Source: Undaria pinnatifida (lineage: Eukaryota > Sar > Phaeophyceae > Laminariales > Alariaceae). From it: a DNA stretch of 64,000 nucleotides. The notes under the pieces are model-generated. The model did no database searches, was not told where the DNA came from, and saw nothing but the letters and a program-made list of their open reading frames with translations. Below are positions 1-12,000 of this stretch, piece after piece. The position numbers were made by a program, and so were the translations under genes. The stretch covers positions 9,481,599-9,545,598 of the forward strand of contig JABAKD010000010.1 in NCBI GenBank assembly GCA_012845835.1. Direction: 5' to 3'. Position 1 is the stretch's first letter. Each line of letters begins with the position of its first letter.

Positions 1-1371
1 GGGGGGTCCGCGCTGTCTGGCGAACTACACCAGCCCTCCCCACGACACCAGCAACGGGTAGGTGTGACTGTATATTGCAGTCGCAACTACACATTACGAC
101 GTCGAAGCTGACGCTGATCCCAGAGTTCTCAAGGAAAAATCGTTGTCACTGAGGTGGAACCGGCCGTCCATGAATGGCACCGTGGACCCCTCCTTACACG
201 ACGGCGTATCTAACCCTCGCCGCTCTAGTCGCGAAGCTTCCATACTTTGATTGCCCCTAGTGTTGCCGTGTCCTATACGAACGCCGGTGCCGATGCAAGC
301 CTTGAGTTCGTCGTCCTCCGTTTCCCATACCCACCGGTTATCATACCGTAGTTTCACGCCATAAGAACGTTCGATATAATATAATCACCATACTGCATCC
401 CTACTGTATGGTATGAGGTAATCGAGGGCAGCATTTCCAAGAGTCTACAGAATATTTGAAGAGAATTGAAGATATCAAGACACTAAAAAACGAATTCACT
501 GTGAGCACTCCACTATTAGTAACATTCATTCCGTAGGAGGGGGGGGAAGTAGTCGCAGTCCTCTCTCGTCTGTCTCCTGTTAAAGACCGTGGAAAATGAT
601 TGATGCGATCGTCTTGGGAATGCGAAACGCACACCCCTACTAACCCCGTCGACATGTGATCCTAATGACGGGGGGGGGGGTACCTCACGGCAGTATCGCT
701 ATAATATAACCCTGCTGTTGGGACACATGTGACGCGAAAATAAAAAACGTGGCGCTTATCAAGCGTCTTAATAGTAAGAGCCTGTTACAGTAGCAGTACG
801 AGTATCACCATGCCGCGCACGTGCCATATACGGCTCTTTGCACTGCAGTGCGCCCGGCCCGCTCTCCAAAGCAAAGCCGGCTGTGCTTCGTGTGGCCGAT
901 CGATGCTGAAACCACTCGTCATTTTCTTCGACATGGATGTATTTTTCATTTTGAAGCCCCCCCAAAAGGGTGTGTCGTTTTGGTACAGAAGAAGCAACCG
1001 CGTGGTGTGAGTGCCGCTCGCAAGACAGACCCTCACGCACTAAAGGCGGGCGTTTTCTGTGCTACTGCTACGACAGCTGCCGTGTCAACCGCGACAAGGG
1101 CTCAATCTTGGCGCATGCTCAGATAATAAATATTGGCGCGCACGGTGACACCGGTTCAATAAGCTGTCCGCTTCCTTCCTCGACGATCTGGGACAAAGAA
1201 TCAACGTTGTGCTCCCCTTACCTCGGCACACACAACGGTTACTGGCGCCGCTCACAAGCACTGCATAATGTCTTCAGGTCTGCCGAGGCAGTGCCTTCAT
1301 GTTGCCTTGCAGCGATGTTTAATACCAGTAGTAAGAGAAGCTTTGGTCTAGAACCAGTATAGACGGAAAAA

Positions 1372-1612
1372 ACAATGAACGGTCTTTTTTCCTGGTTTTA
1401 TTTAGACCGTATTTTTATTTTTTTGATTTTATATTTTTTCCATCCCATTTATTATCCTCGCACTACTCTCGCACTCCTTCCCAGCAGTAACTCAGATCTG
1501 GGCTCACATAGCGGGTTCTTCTCTCCCCTCCCCACCACGGTACGCGCCTTCATTTTTTATCGCGAGAATAACTCAGCATTTTCCTCCCTCGTCGACTCGC
1601 GTCGAATTGTGC
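1372..1612 (-). mobile_element. SINE-B copy
   Basis: Read on -: TTCGACGCGAGTCGACGAGG, then GATCTGAGTTACTGCTGGGA and an A-rich tail down to about 1375. About 85% like 53804-54004. Confidence 0.65.
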
Positions 1613-1854
1613 GTACCCACGCTGCTAGGCGCTCTCAGCACTCGATCCTTGTAATGCGTTTTTGCAAATAAAGTGAAATCGTATGATGTGTAAAATAAAT
1701 TGTAAAAGAAAAAAGAGAATGTTGTATGTTTCCATTCGTCCCGTCCTACGATCGACGTTTGGATCATTTACTGCTACCTGGTACTACTAATACTACCGTT
1801 GTTTTCTCCGAGATTTGGGCTTTGTCGAAGTCGAGCGAGATCGTAAAATAAGCC

Positions 1855-2160
1855 ATGAAGTTATATGTCGGTATGATACCTGGTACTACAGAGCAGTGCC
1901 ACCCGTTCCAGGTACATAGTATAATACTAAAGAGAGGCAGCAGTTCTAATATAGATGTTCAAAAGCTGGTGGTGGTACCCGGCACGTTATCGGTCGCACG
2001 AAGTCGTCGTACAGAAAAAACATCAAACAAAAAAGCGAAACTGCCAAAAATGCCACAAAACAAAATGCGAATCCAATGTGAACTCCAAGAATGCGGAGGA
2101 ATCATGCAGCGTCTCGGGTGGAAAGCAGCAGTAGAGCAGTGGGGCAAGACGCCGTTCTGA
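1855..2160 (+). CDS. Small open frame, function unknown
   Basis: A 101-codon frame starting MKLYVGMIPG with a basic Lys-rich middle. It has no recognised domain or clear splice sites, and it overlaps one copy of the frequent word TACCTGGTA. Probably not a gene; listed because the surrounding 2 kb holds nothing better. Confidence 0.12.
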   Translation: MKLYVGMIPGTTEQCHPFQVHSIILKRGSSSNIDVQKLVVVPGTLSVARSRRTEKTSNKKAKLPKMPQNKMRIQCELQECGGIMQRLGWKAAVEQWGKTPF

Positions 2161-2413
2161 ACAGTGGCGTACTCTGTGCTTCATCTGCAACACTAGACTA
2201 ATTTAAGAGGCCCTGGGCATAACACACGATTCGGCGCTCCGCCCTGGTACAACCACTCACTGCTAGTTGTGCTTGGTGCGAACTGCGGCGCTTGAACAGT
2301 ACGACCGTGCCAGTCTAGAGGAAATCAGCTCTTTTTTTCATTTATTTTGGCCATCACCCATCGTTCATCGCTGGTTTTAAGCGCGGGCTCCCAGCATCGC
2401 CGGTAATTGCAGC

Positions 2414-2599
2414 ATGTTGCAAGGCGCTGCTCAACAGGGCAACAACAACAACAACAACAGCAGCAGCAGTGGTGGCAGACGACCAAGATCAAGAGTTGTC
2501 GCAACAATCCTCGGAAAGCTTTGCCTGGCAGTTGCCGCGACAGCAGCAACATTTATGGCGCTTTACTGGAGCCGAGGGGGCTTCCACATGGTACCTCCG
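2414..2599 (+). CDS. Possible first exon of a type II membrane protein
   Basis: From ATG 2414 the reading is a short Asn/Ser/Gly-rich cytosolic tail, a basic patch (GGRRPRSR) and a 22-residue hydrophobic helix (LCLAVAATAATFMALYW), ending MVPP at a good donor (CCG, GTATGT) in phase 0. This is the usual topology of Golgi glycosyl- and sulfotransferases. No following exon is clear nearby. The sulfotransferase at 18353 lacks an anchor and has a phase-0 acceptor near its start, so this could be its 5' exon across a 15.8-kb intron; that is speculation. The AAC/AGC runs are microsatellite-like, so it may also be chance. Confidence 0.3.
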
Positions 2600-3235
2600 G
2601 TATGTCAACTGCTGTATGTACGATAAAAATACAGATGGTACAGCAGTAGTACTATTATTGTTCTCATACTTCGTATGCAACCATTTCGGGACAAGCTGCA
2701 ATTTAGGGAAAAACTACTTGGGATTAGTGTTCAATATGCGGTAAAAGGTTTGTGGGTGTGCAGACACCAACAGAACTACACAGAAATCATTCCGTCCTCG
2801 TTTTTCCTTGCGAAGCAGCCCTCCTTGTTGCTACGTATCAGACTCACTGCTCAGACAGTTCCTGCTGTGTCTTGGCTTTGATGCACCCCTCTGCGCTGCT
2901 TTCCAACCTGGTGATGCTTGCCGATTCCCTGATACTGGTGTTCGCGTACCAGCTACTACGAATACGACGGGTGTGTTGCTGCTGTATATGAGACGTTTTC
3001 GACCGCGTTTGAAGTTGCCTCTCGTCGAAGGAACGAGAGAGCACGAACGCACGAACCGACAACCGAAAGGCGTGCGTGTGTAATCGAATCAAAAGCAGAG
3101 CCAGACCTTCACCGTGCTCCTGAACGGGATTACCTATCACCATCATTGACTACCCGCGAACGTCGAACCGTGCCGTTTTGGGTTCATGCCGTGTGCCCCT
3201 CTCTGTTTTGCTCTGTTTTGCTAGCCGCGGCTAGG

Positions 3236-3380
3236 GGGGGGGTGTACTCAGTTCGTGCATGGCCGTAGTCGCATGACCATGGACCCTCGCATCCCTACTA
3301 TGCCGGGACAGAGCACGTCGGGTTTCCACCAACCAGGCAGACATTGCTTGCCCCCAACCCGAAGCGCCGTGAGATGTTCG
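3236..3380 (+). repeat. Dispersed 140-bp repeat
   Basis: GGGGTGTACTCAGTTCGTGC, GGACAGAGCACGTCGGGTTT, CACCAACCAGGCAGAC. About 85% identical to 23862-23998. Confidence 0.55.
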
Positions 3381-3924
3381 GCGAGTCGCATGAAGGGTGA
3401 ACTGCATCCTTCCAAAACCCGCTCGAAAGACGGACTTTGGCACCTTGTAATACCTACTTTCTTTCTTTTGGGGGGGCGGCCGGTGCGCAAACGTACCCCC
3501 AACCTCCCCAATTTCACAAGTTCGGCTTTGTATTACGAGTATGATGGGTTAGGGCTAGGTTACGGGTGCCTAGCCTGCAGCCGGCGCGAAACGAAGTCGA
3601 ATTGATATATAACACTGATGTGTTCGTTGTGTGCTCGTGAGTAGCTCCTTCTAACGCATACACCGGGTTCCCGGTAAGTGCCCACGGTGCTATGAGTATT
3701 GGGTACACAATACCCTGTACCCTATACCGACGGCCGTACGGGCATGTTTGTGAAGCGTGCATGCATAACAAGCACGCCCCGTGCATCTGCCACGCACCAC
3801 GGCGGGTGGACGGGGGGGGGGGGTATTGATCACATCATGCATGGTGGAAGAGAGGGGAGGGGGCTTGTAATCTTCATAGCTGGTGGCAAAGGTTAGCGGT
3901 TACTGGAGCATACCATAATATCCT

Positions 3925-4602
3925 TTGAGGCCATTGTTTATGGTACCCCGATCCAGGTCACAGATGTTCCTGGCATTCGTTTCGCCGCCTAAAGATCAGG
4001 ATGCCGACGTAAGATTTCCAAACAGTGTGTATGGTAATAACGAGTCTACTACTGTAGATGCAGAAGCTGCAGCAATGTTCAATATATTCGTTGGCATTTT
4101 TCAGAGGGGTGGTTGTACGATTTCGAATAACCGAAACACAAACAAACGCGCCGCACCGCCACAACACGCTACAGACCATGGTGATCGAGGTGCGCGAGGG
4201 TCAAGCGGCAGCTGCTCGGCAAATGGCCCAGGGGGCTGCCGCATCTTCGCGAATTACTGCTGTTCTGTGCGTGCGTGCGCGCGGGGGCAAATTTGCGGCC
4301 TAACCTCAAGACAACATCTGGAGAAGAAATTCCTTGTCCCGATCTCAGCCTCAGATCGGGACGAAACACCGCTTTTCGGTGGATTTTCCGATATTGGAAA
4401 TTGTCAGAACCCACTTTCGTCTCCACATGCAGTGTACACAGATCTTACTATAGGCGAATCTTGTATTGATCAAGATCTATGGCCTACATCGGGGTACCAT
4501 AAACAGTGGCCTGAGACGCCCCCCGGGGCGCATACACTTTTTTTGTGGAAAAAAGAGAAAAAACACTCTGCTGGGTCGTTTTCAGAAGAAAGGAGGAGGT
4601 AA
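3925..4602 (+). CDS. 225-codon open frame, function unknown
   Basis: The longest open frame in the first 9 kb. Composition is mixed: a Cys-rich middle, an NRNTNKRAAPPQH stretch and a Lys-rich end. I recognise no domain and no repeats shared with other parts of the window. It may be a chance frame or a decayed mobile-element protein. Confidence 0.15.
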   Translation: MRPLFMVPRSRSQMFLAFVSPPKDQDADVRFPNSVYGNNESTTVDAEAAAMFNIFVGIFQRGGCTISNNRNTNKRAAPPQHATDHGDRGARGSSGSCSANGPGGCRIFANYCCSVRACARGQICGLTSRQHLEKKFLVPISASDRDETPLFGGFSDIGNCQNPLSSPHAVYTDLTIGESCIDQDLWPTSGYHKQWPETPPGAHTLFLWKKEKKHSAGSFSEERRR

Positions 4603-4642
4603 TCTTTTCACAAAAACAAAAAAAAAACACCCTGGGGTGAAA

Positions 4643-4722
4643 GTCCCCGGATGTTGGTTTCTTTTTTGCTCTGTTCGGGGTCCCCGGATGTTGGTTTCTT
4701 TTTCGCTCTGTTCGGGGCACCC
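4643..4722 (+). repeat. Two 38-bp tandem units
   Basis: CCCCGGATGTTGGTTTCTTT then GCTCTGTTCGGGG, twice in succession. Confidence 0.6.
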
Positions 4723-5464
4723 ACGCACGGGACCCACAAGTATATTTGCCGCGGACCTCTAAGAACCTACGATGCCGGGCCTAAACAATATCTGAACATT
4801 CAAGAAGCAGAAGAAGATGGGCGATTGAGTAACCTTGCGCCGTTCGCCGTCGTGGGGTGAAACTCCTCCGACGCCCAAAGAAAGGGTCAGGCGTCAGGCA
4901 TTTATGTTGTATAATTTAACAGCGCGTGGTATCATAGAATTTACGTATACACTGGGGTGTCACATGTAAGAAAGCGTTCATTCTAATACAAAACGGACGA
5001 TCACACAGGGTCACATTGGCTTATCATGCCTCATGATGCCTGTGTGGTTGGATGAAATCGCGAGCGGCACAGACATAAGAGCGGTATCCCTGACCTGTTC
5101 TGAGGGGGGCTCGTAAAGCGGGTACCCCAGTCATTGCTGTGTTACTTTTTTTTCATGTTCACGGAGATGTTATACCCCTGGATATCGTCGGTGTCATCAT
5201 AGATATACCCGCCGTCTCGCGATGTCACGCACTGCACTGCTGCTGCTCTGTTGTCGTTGCGTCGGCTGGGCTCGGGTCCCTCCGTAGTCTTTCTTTGTTG
5301 TGTTTTCTGTGTGCTCGGAGAATCACCTAAGCAGAGATACTCTGTATTTAATATCGACGTGATGTGATTTTGGCACCTGTTAAGTCCAGCGTCGCCCGGG
5401 GGGGCAGGTGACACAGCAACAAACTGCATGCAGTAGTTTAGGATTTTCCATGTGAAGCCCGACA

Positions 5465-6870
5465 CCCTATGGGATGACCGCTTTATAGGACATCCCATAG
5501 GATGTTCATTGGATGTTCCATGGGGTGTCGCATGGGATACCCCATCTGGCATTCCATAGGTAGTCCCGTAGGAAATCCCATAGGATCCCATGGGACATCC
5601 TGTCCGAAGTCCCATAGGAAGGCAGTCCCGTGGGATGTCCCATAGGATTCCCCATGGGAATATTTATCTCGTGGTATGTCCGATGCCACGTGTCCCACAG
5701 GATGAACGACACCTCATGGGCCATCTCATAATTCATCCCGGACCATCCCAGTACTCATCCCATGGGACCCCCCACGGGATGAACGGCTCCCCATGGGCAT
5801 GGGATGATATGGGGTATTCCATGGCATGAACAACCTCTCGTGGACGATCCCATGGGACATCGCGTGCGGGTTGTATGAGATCATGACATGAACAACCTCT
5901 CATGGACGATCCCATGGGACATCGTGTGCGGGTTGTATGAGACCCATGGGATGGACGACTCATGAGCATGAGATGCAATGTCCCATGGGATATCTCCAGG
6001 GGTGAACGACCTCCCATGGGCGTCACACACGATGTGATATGGGACATATCCCATTTGATGATGGACATCCCAATGAAGGTACGAATTGAGCTATGGACCA
6101 TCCCATTAGATGTATCATGAGACGTCCATGGGATGCGCGACATCCGGTTGACATATCATGGATAATCCCTTGGATTGTCCTATGGGACAGCCCGTAGGAT
6201 GTTTGGAATCCCCATGGTACATCGTATGGTAAGGATTTGGAGACCACGGGACGTCCCGTGGTACAGCCGATGGGAAAGATCATTGGACAGCCGATAGAAT
6301 GCTCGCCATCCGGTGGGACATCCCATACGATGCTTGACATACCATAGGACATTCTATACATTGTCCTATGAATATACGAAGAAGGACGTGCCATAGGTTA
6401 TCACATGAGATGTTCCAAAAAAATTCCCATGGTACTATATATCCCATGGGATGTCCCATGGCAACTTCCTACCAGGTATGAGATGCCCCACAATAATGTC
6501 TATGGTATCGTAAACGACCCATGGGATGTCGTACATGTCCCAACGGGCGTCTTATGGAGCTTCCTACTATGCACTATCGCGCAATATACAATTGGAATGG
6601 TCCATGGGATGTCCCATAGGATGCCAAGGGATATATTTATATATATCTATAAGATATCAGACAATGGGACACCCACGCTCCAACGGCACGTCCCATGAGA
6701 CGTGAACAACCAATGCGACCAACGTATCCATTGGGATATTTCATAGTATCCTATTTATTGAACAATGCATGGGGGGATCGCTGCTACTGGGGACGTCCCA
6801 TGAGGTCGTTGGATACCTACGGGACGTCCCATTGGGCGCCCCATCGGACGTCCCACAGGAATCCAAGCAA
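5465..6870. repeat. CCCATGGG word array
   Basis: About 1.4 kb in which a loose 12-mer (GGGATGTCCCAT and variants) recurs at irregular spacing. At least ten exact copies of the palindrome CCCATGGG occur, with relatives GGGACGTCCC and CCCATAGGA. Two ~60-bp blocks at 5825-5944 (CATGAACAACCTCTCATGGA) are near-identical. The frames crossing it (MGHVASDIPRD etc.) only reflect the word. Confidence 0.8.
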
Positions 6871-7069
6871 TTATCTGTAGAGATTCCTGACATACATATA
6901 AATATATACGAAGACGCAGGAGTAATTCATAACCAGTCGTACTGGATAATGGTGTCATCATATTGTAACATGGTGCCCGGTGCCATGTGAAAAATAAACG
7001 TGTCGACGCATCATACCGCTAGGTAGGGTAGAATTGTGTGACATTATAATAAAAATAAAAACGAAATAC

Positions 7070-7235
7070 AGTCCAGATGTGAGATAGAAGATTTCGTCGA
7101 AACTCATCTTTGCAAGATGTGTGTAATACTCCGATCGCGCGTATTACTGGGTGTGTGTCCTCATTAAGGATACAGGTCGGCGACTCCCCTTGGAACTACA
7201 GTGTAGCTTGTATCAGGGTCAACAGAGTGATGTTA
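7070..7235 (-). repeat. Dispersed 165-bp repeat (FDEIFDLTAG family)
   Basis: Reverse copy: GATTTCGTCGAAACTC, ACTCCGATCGCGCGTATTAC, GGCGACTCCCCTTGGAACTA. Followed by the 150-bp tandem unit at 7236. Confidence 0.6.
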
Positions 7236-7665
7236 ATCAACCTGTGTGCGGAACCTGTAAAACCCATTTTCAAGGGGGACAAAATCTGACGGCTGTGGAA
7301 GGAAGGCATCAGTTTATTATAAATATCCTGTAAGTCGTGCAATCGGTGAGGTGGGGGCGGAGTTTTTGGGGGGTGGCGGGGAGCGGGGGGGGGGGGGGGG
7401 TCAATCTGTGCGCGAAAACTATAAAACCCTTTTTTGAGGGAGGCAAAATCTGACGACTGTGGAAGGAATGCACCAGTTTATCATGTATATCCTGTAAATC
7501 GTGTAATCGCGGTGAGGGGAGGGCGGAATTGTGAAGGGGAGGGGGGGGGGGGGGGGGAATCAATCTGTGCGCGGAAACTACGAAGCCCGTTTCTGAGAGG
7601 GACACAAGCTGGCGGCTGTGGAAGGAATGCATCAGTTCATCAAGTATATCCTGTAAGTCGAATAA
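7236..7665 (+). repeat. Three tandem ~150-bp units
   Basis: Each unit has AATC(A)ACCTGTGTGCG-type start, AACCC(A/G)TTTT, GGGGGACAAAATCTGACGGC, TGTGGAAGG and TATATCCTGTAAGTCG, then a G-rich run (up to 18 G near 7386). A fourth single unit is at 8905-8990. Confidence 0.6.
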
Positions 7666-8044
7666 CCGGTGAGGGGAGAGCGGAGTTTTGAAGGCGGGGG
7701 GGGGGAAGTTGAAAAGGAGGGGGGTGGGGGGTGAGAAGGGAGGGCGAGGGGGGGGACATTATATACTTTTGGTGTTGAGCTGTGGCTGTTGTTGCGCCGC
7801 CCTGGCACTTATAGGGAAACAGTTAAATATCTTCCAGTGCAGCAGTATAATATACCTGATCATGTGTATTATTTCTTTTACATGTACACAATACATATTA
7901 TACCTGGTAGTCGATACCTTGAACACGTACAGTACATCTCTGGGAATCTTCTGCTGGCGTTGTATCATTAGTAATTTGTATTTGCGGGTTCCCGTGTTGA
8001 TGACGGAACCCCAAAAAAACGTGGACATGGCCTTTTTGCGCCGG

Positions 8045-8235
8045 TTTTCGACTCCATTATCGTTAACGTTATCGTTATCGACGTTTTGGGTTTTTCGGCA
8101 CGGTAACGATGACGATCGTTATGGTTATCGTTATGGTTATCGAAGGTATTTTGGCCTTATCGTACCGAAACGTTTGTGGTTTCGATATCCAACACTAGTT
8201 TTGGTATTCGGTTTGGATGAACGTTATCGTAACTA
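8045..8235. repeat. TTATCG word array
   Basis: About 190 bp dominated by CGTTATCG, GGTTATCG and CGTAACG variants, e.g. ATGGTTATCGTTATGG at 8120. Confidence 0.6.
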
Positions 8236-8257
8236 ACAGTGGATCTTCGTAAAACGA

Positions 8258-8335
8258 TACGTGTCTTCATTTTTATCATTTTTATCGCGAGCAGACTTCA
8301 GCTCTTTCTTCCCTCGTCGATTCGCATCGAATCGC
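8258..8335 (-). mobile_element. SINE-B, truncated copy
   Basis: Only the 5' part of the family is recognisable (CGATTCGCATCGAATCG region, TCGCGAGCAGAC), directly beside the TTATCG array. Confidence 0.4.
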
Positions 8336-8654
8336 GCGCCAGTAGTCACACAGTGTGTATGTGTGTGGCTGGTGTACAGCAGCAGGAGGTCGAACCACGA
8401 CAATATTAATACGTCCAATGCAACACAGCAGTCTAACGCACATCGTCGGACCTCATGCCAGGCCAGGTATGCGAAGCATACAGCAGCAGCAAAAGCAGCA
8501 GCACTGCTGTAGCTCATACCTGTACATATCGTTGGAACGTGTGTGTCCCCCCTTTTTGACTTGCGACGCCCCCGGGATACCAAATCAACCCCATCCCGAT
8601 GGGGAACCTTGTGTGCTTATTGTATCGAACATACTATATTGTAAAAATAGTAAA

Positions 8655-8822
8655 AATAGAAATACACTCCAGCTGTGAGATCGAAGATTTTGTCCAAACT
8701 CATATTTGCAAGCTGTGTGTGATACTCCGATCGCGCGTATTACGGGGTGTGCGTCCTCATTAAGGATATAGGTCTGCGACTCCCCTTGGAACTACAGTGT
8801 AGCTTTACCAGCGTCAACAGGA
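8655..8822 (-). repeat. Dispersed 165-bp repeat (FDEIFDLTAG family)
   Basis: Reverse copy, about 92% like 7070-7235, again followed by one unit of the 7236 repeat (8905-8990). Confidence 0.6.
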
Positions 8823-9029
8823 TGGTGTTAGCCCCTTTGCAACTGGAAACCCGTTTTTGAGACAAAATAATTTGGATTTAGTATAGGGAGAGGTTCGGGG
8901 GCTGTAAAGGGGTTAATCAATCTGTGCGCAGAAACTATAAAACCCGTTTTTGAGGGGGACAAAATCTGACAGCTGTGGCAGGAATGTGTCGCCGCTATTA
9001 TCTCTGTCATATTGTATGATGTATCACCT

Positions 9030-12000
9030 GCATACGGCCCGCCACGTATGCCCCGACCTGCCCCGGCCTCGGGGTGGGCCGGTGTTCACCAAGACCTCCA
9101 ATGGTCTACAGGCTACCACGAAGGCCTCGGCTCGGCTTTGGTAGCGGGGGAACCTGGCGTGGTCTGATTGGTGATTCCTTCACTAAAGACCGCGCGAGGT
9201 GATGACGATGCGTTTTATTTAAGTCCCGACGCCTTGAACTTTTTTCCGCGAAGTGCCAAACGGGTGCACCTCCACAGCAAAGAGCGCTATGGGTGCAGCC
9301 TGAGGAGAATGGAGAGGCTGGCCGCAGCGTGGGTAGGCACACATGCCGACAGGTCCAAGCGGAGTGTAGGGGTTGGATGGGACGGCTGCACCTTACCGAC
9401 ATAATGCAAGGCACGTGCTTTTCTAGGAACCAGACAGCCACGGTAGTGAATTTAAAATCGGAAAAAAAGAGAGAGCAAAGGAGGAGGGGGTGGGTCTCGC
9501 GGCATGTGGTTAGAAAACCAGTACGTGAGACCAGCGTGGTGGTCGCTAGCTACAATGTGCTCACCCTGGCTGTAACGGGAAGGGACGGGTATGGGTGCGA
9601 CCATTGCGTACTAGCAAAGGCCCAACAACTTGGCTGTAACTTTGTTGGGCTGCAAGAGACAAGAAGGCAAGGTGAAACGACGTTTTATGCTGTGGGATAC
9701 CGTGCCTTGTGTTGCGGGCAGCGAGAAGAATCACGAGCCAGACAAGGGTTACATGGGGTGGGCTTTGCCGCCAAGGAATCGATATGCTGTAAGTCTACTT
9801 ACTCCGAGTAATTCATTGACGAGTGTCTTAGGCTCGAGGCAGTTAGTGTTGTGAGGCAGTTAAAATTGTCGTAGCGTACGCACCAACTCAATGCACCAAG
9901 CAATGCACCAAGGATGCCGAGGTGAAACGAATTTTCTGGCAAACGTTGGAGGATTTGGTTCACCAGATCCCACCGAGGGAACGTTTGTTTGTACTTACAG
10001 CCGCCAAGGCACCGACTGGGTGGAGGGTGGGTGGGTGCGGCAGTGATGACGGTAGAGCGCTTGCAGCTTACGGGCGTGATGTGAAAAATGATCATGGTGA
10101 ACGACTGCTGTCGTTCGCTACCAACTGCAAGCTTGCCCTCACCAACACCTTTTTCAGCCCGCGCAAGGGCGGAATATCGCATGCACCTACGGTCGCCCGC
10201 CCAAAATGACCGTAAGCGGATAGACTACATCCTAACACGCCAAGCCCATCGATCTAGGGTACATGTAAAGGTCCACCCACGGCCTACATCGCGAGACAAA
10301 CCGGACTCAGACCGTAACATGGTGTGCGTAACGGTCGACCTCAGTGGTCGTTGTGCACCCAACCGACAAGCGCGAAATACCCTAAAAGACCGACTGTTCG
10401 ACCGGCGGGTTTTTGTGATTGATGGGGAGTGTCGCAAGCGATTAGTGTCGAGAGTCGTATCCGATCTCAACCAACCTACCCAGCCCAACGCTTTATCTGA
10501 CGTAGCTGACGTTTTCACCATGGCCATTATCGATGCAGTGAAAGTAAATATTCTAGCTGAACCACGCCGTCACCGCAAGCGTGGATGGTGCGAATCGACC
10601 GAATCCTCGGCCGCTTTTAAAATAGCATGGACCGCGAGGGAAAATGCGCGAAAACTCATTGACACCCTCCCCCGCGAAAGGACCGCGTGGAAGACATTAA
10701 GGACGACGTGCGCGAACCTGCGGAAGGTGATAGACGCAGGGGTACATAGTTATTCGAATAGGATGTTGCTGAAATGGAGAAAGTACTCGCCGAAAACGAC
10801 CAGCAGGGTTTCTACAAGCACTTGAAAAGCACAGTGGGGATGGCAGGGAAAAAGCGATAAGTGAACGATTCGTTAGGGGTGAGGATGATGAGGATGGTAT
10901 ATTGTTAGCGGACAAGGTTCGCATTCCTAAACGATGGGTGGGTTTTTTCTACGAACTCCTTAATACCAAATCGCTGACATCTCGATGGAGCTATTCCCTG
11001 AACGACCGCTCGCATTATCGCTTGGAGATGACTGTCTATCGACGAGACGACGGGGGTTGGGGTCCAGAGTATGCCAAATTGGAAGGCGGCAGGGCCAAAC
11101 CCTCTGCCGGCCGAATTGCTGTTGCTCGATCACCCCGAATTCACTCGTTGCTTTCACAGCCCACTGCTGTCAATGTTCAGAAAACTGGTGATGCCCCCCA
11201 GCAATGGAAAGATGCGACCGTAACGGTCCTTCACAAAAAGAAGGATCGTTTCGATTGCAACAATCACAGGGGGACATTACGTGTTGCCCATGCAGGCAAG
11301 GTACTGTCGAAAATGGTCGCATCCCGCCTTAGCATCTACTGCGAAAGGGAGAATCCTCCCCGAGGAACAGTGTGGCTTCCGTCCGGGGCGATCAACAGTG
11401 GATATGCTGTTCGTTGTACGCCGACAGCAAGAACTCGGACGAGAGCGAAAATTCTCTTTGTGCATGTGCTTCATCGACCTGCAGAAAGCGTATGACTCTG
11501 TCGACCGAGCGCTACTGTGGGGAGTGGTCGCACGCTTCGGTGTACCAGCCAAGATGCTTGCAATTATGCGACAGTTCCACGACGGCATGCGGGCTAACGT
11601 GCGCACGGACGACGGTGGGCGCTCAGAATGGCTTGACGTCGCGCGGGGGCTTCGGCAGGGTTGTGTGCTATCGACTTTGCTGTTCCACATGATTTTTATC
11701 GCTGCGTTAAACGTTGTCTGCACTCGCTTGAGCGAGGACGAAGGCCTCGTGCAGAACCTAGTCCACATTAATTACGATTGGGCTGCCAGAGTCGAGGAGC
11801 CGTTGGCATTCGTGCGGAGGGCCGTGTGGGGCATGCTGCACGCCGACGATGCAGGCACTGTCTCGAAACCGGAAGAGGGGTTTGCCAAAGATGTTGACAG
11901 TCGTTGTGACTGTCTTCGAAGTAGCAGGCCTCACAGTTTCGGAGAAAAAGACGGGTACCATCCTGCTGCATACACCGGACCTTGCATCCCGGGCTCCACC

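Noticed and set aside
2325-2649. Poly-Cys and poly-Gln frames near 2.4 kb
   Set aside because: Other-frame readings of the AAC/AGC run inside the candidate signal-anchor exon.
5483-6394. Several overlapping frames over the CCCATGGG array
   Set aside because: Their Met/Gly/Pro repeats only mirror the DNA word.
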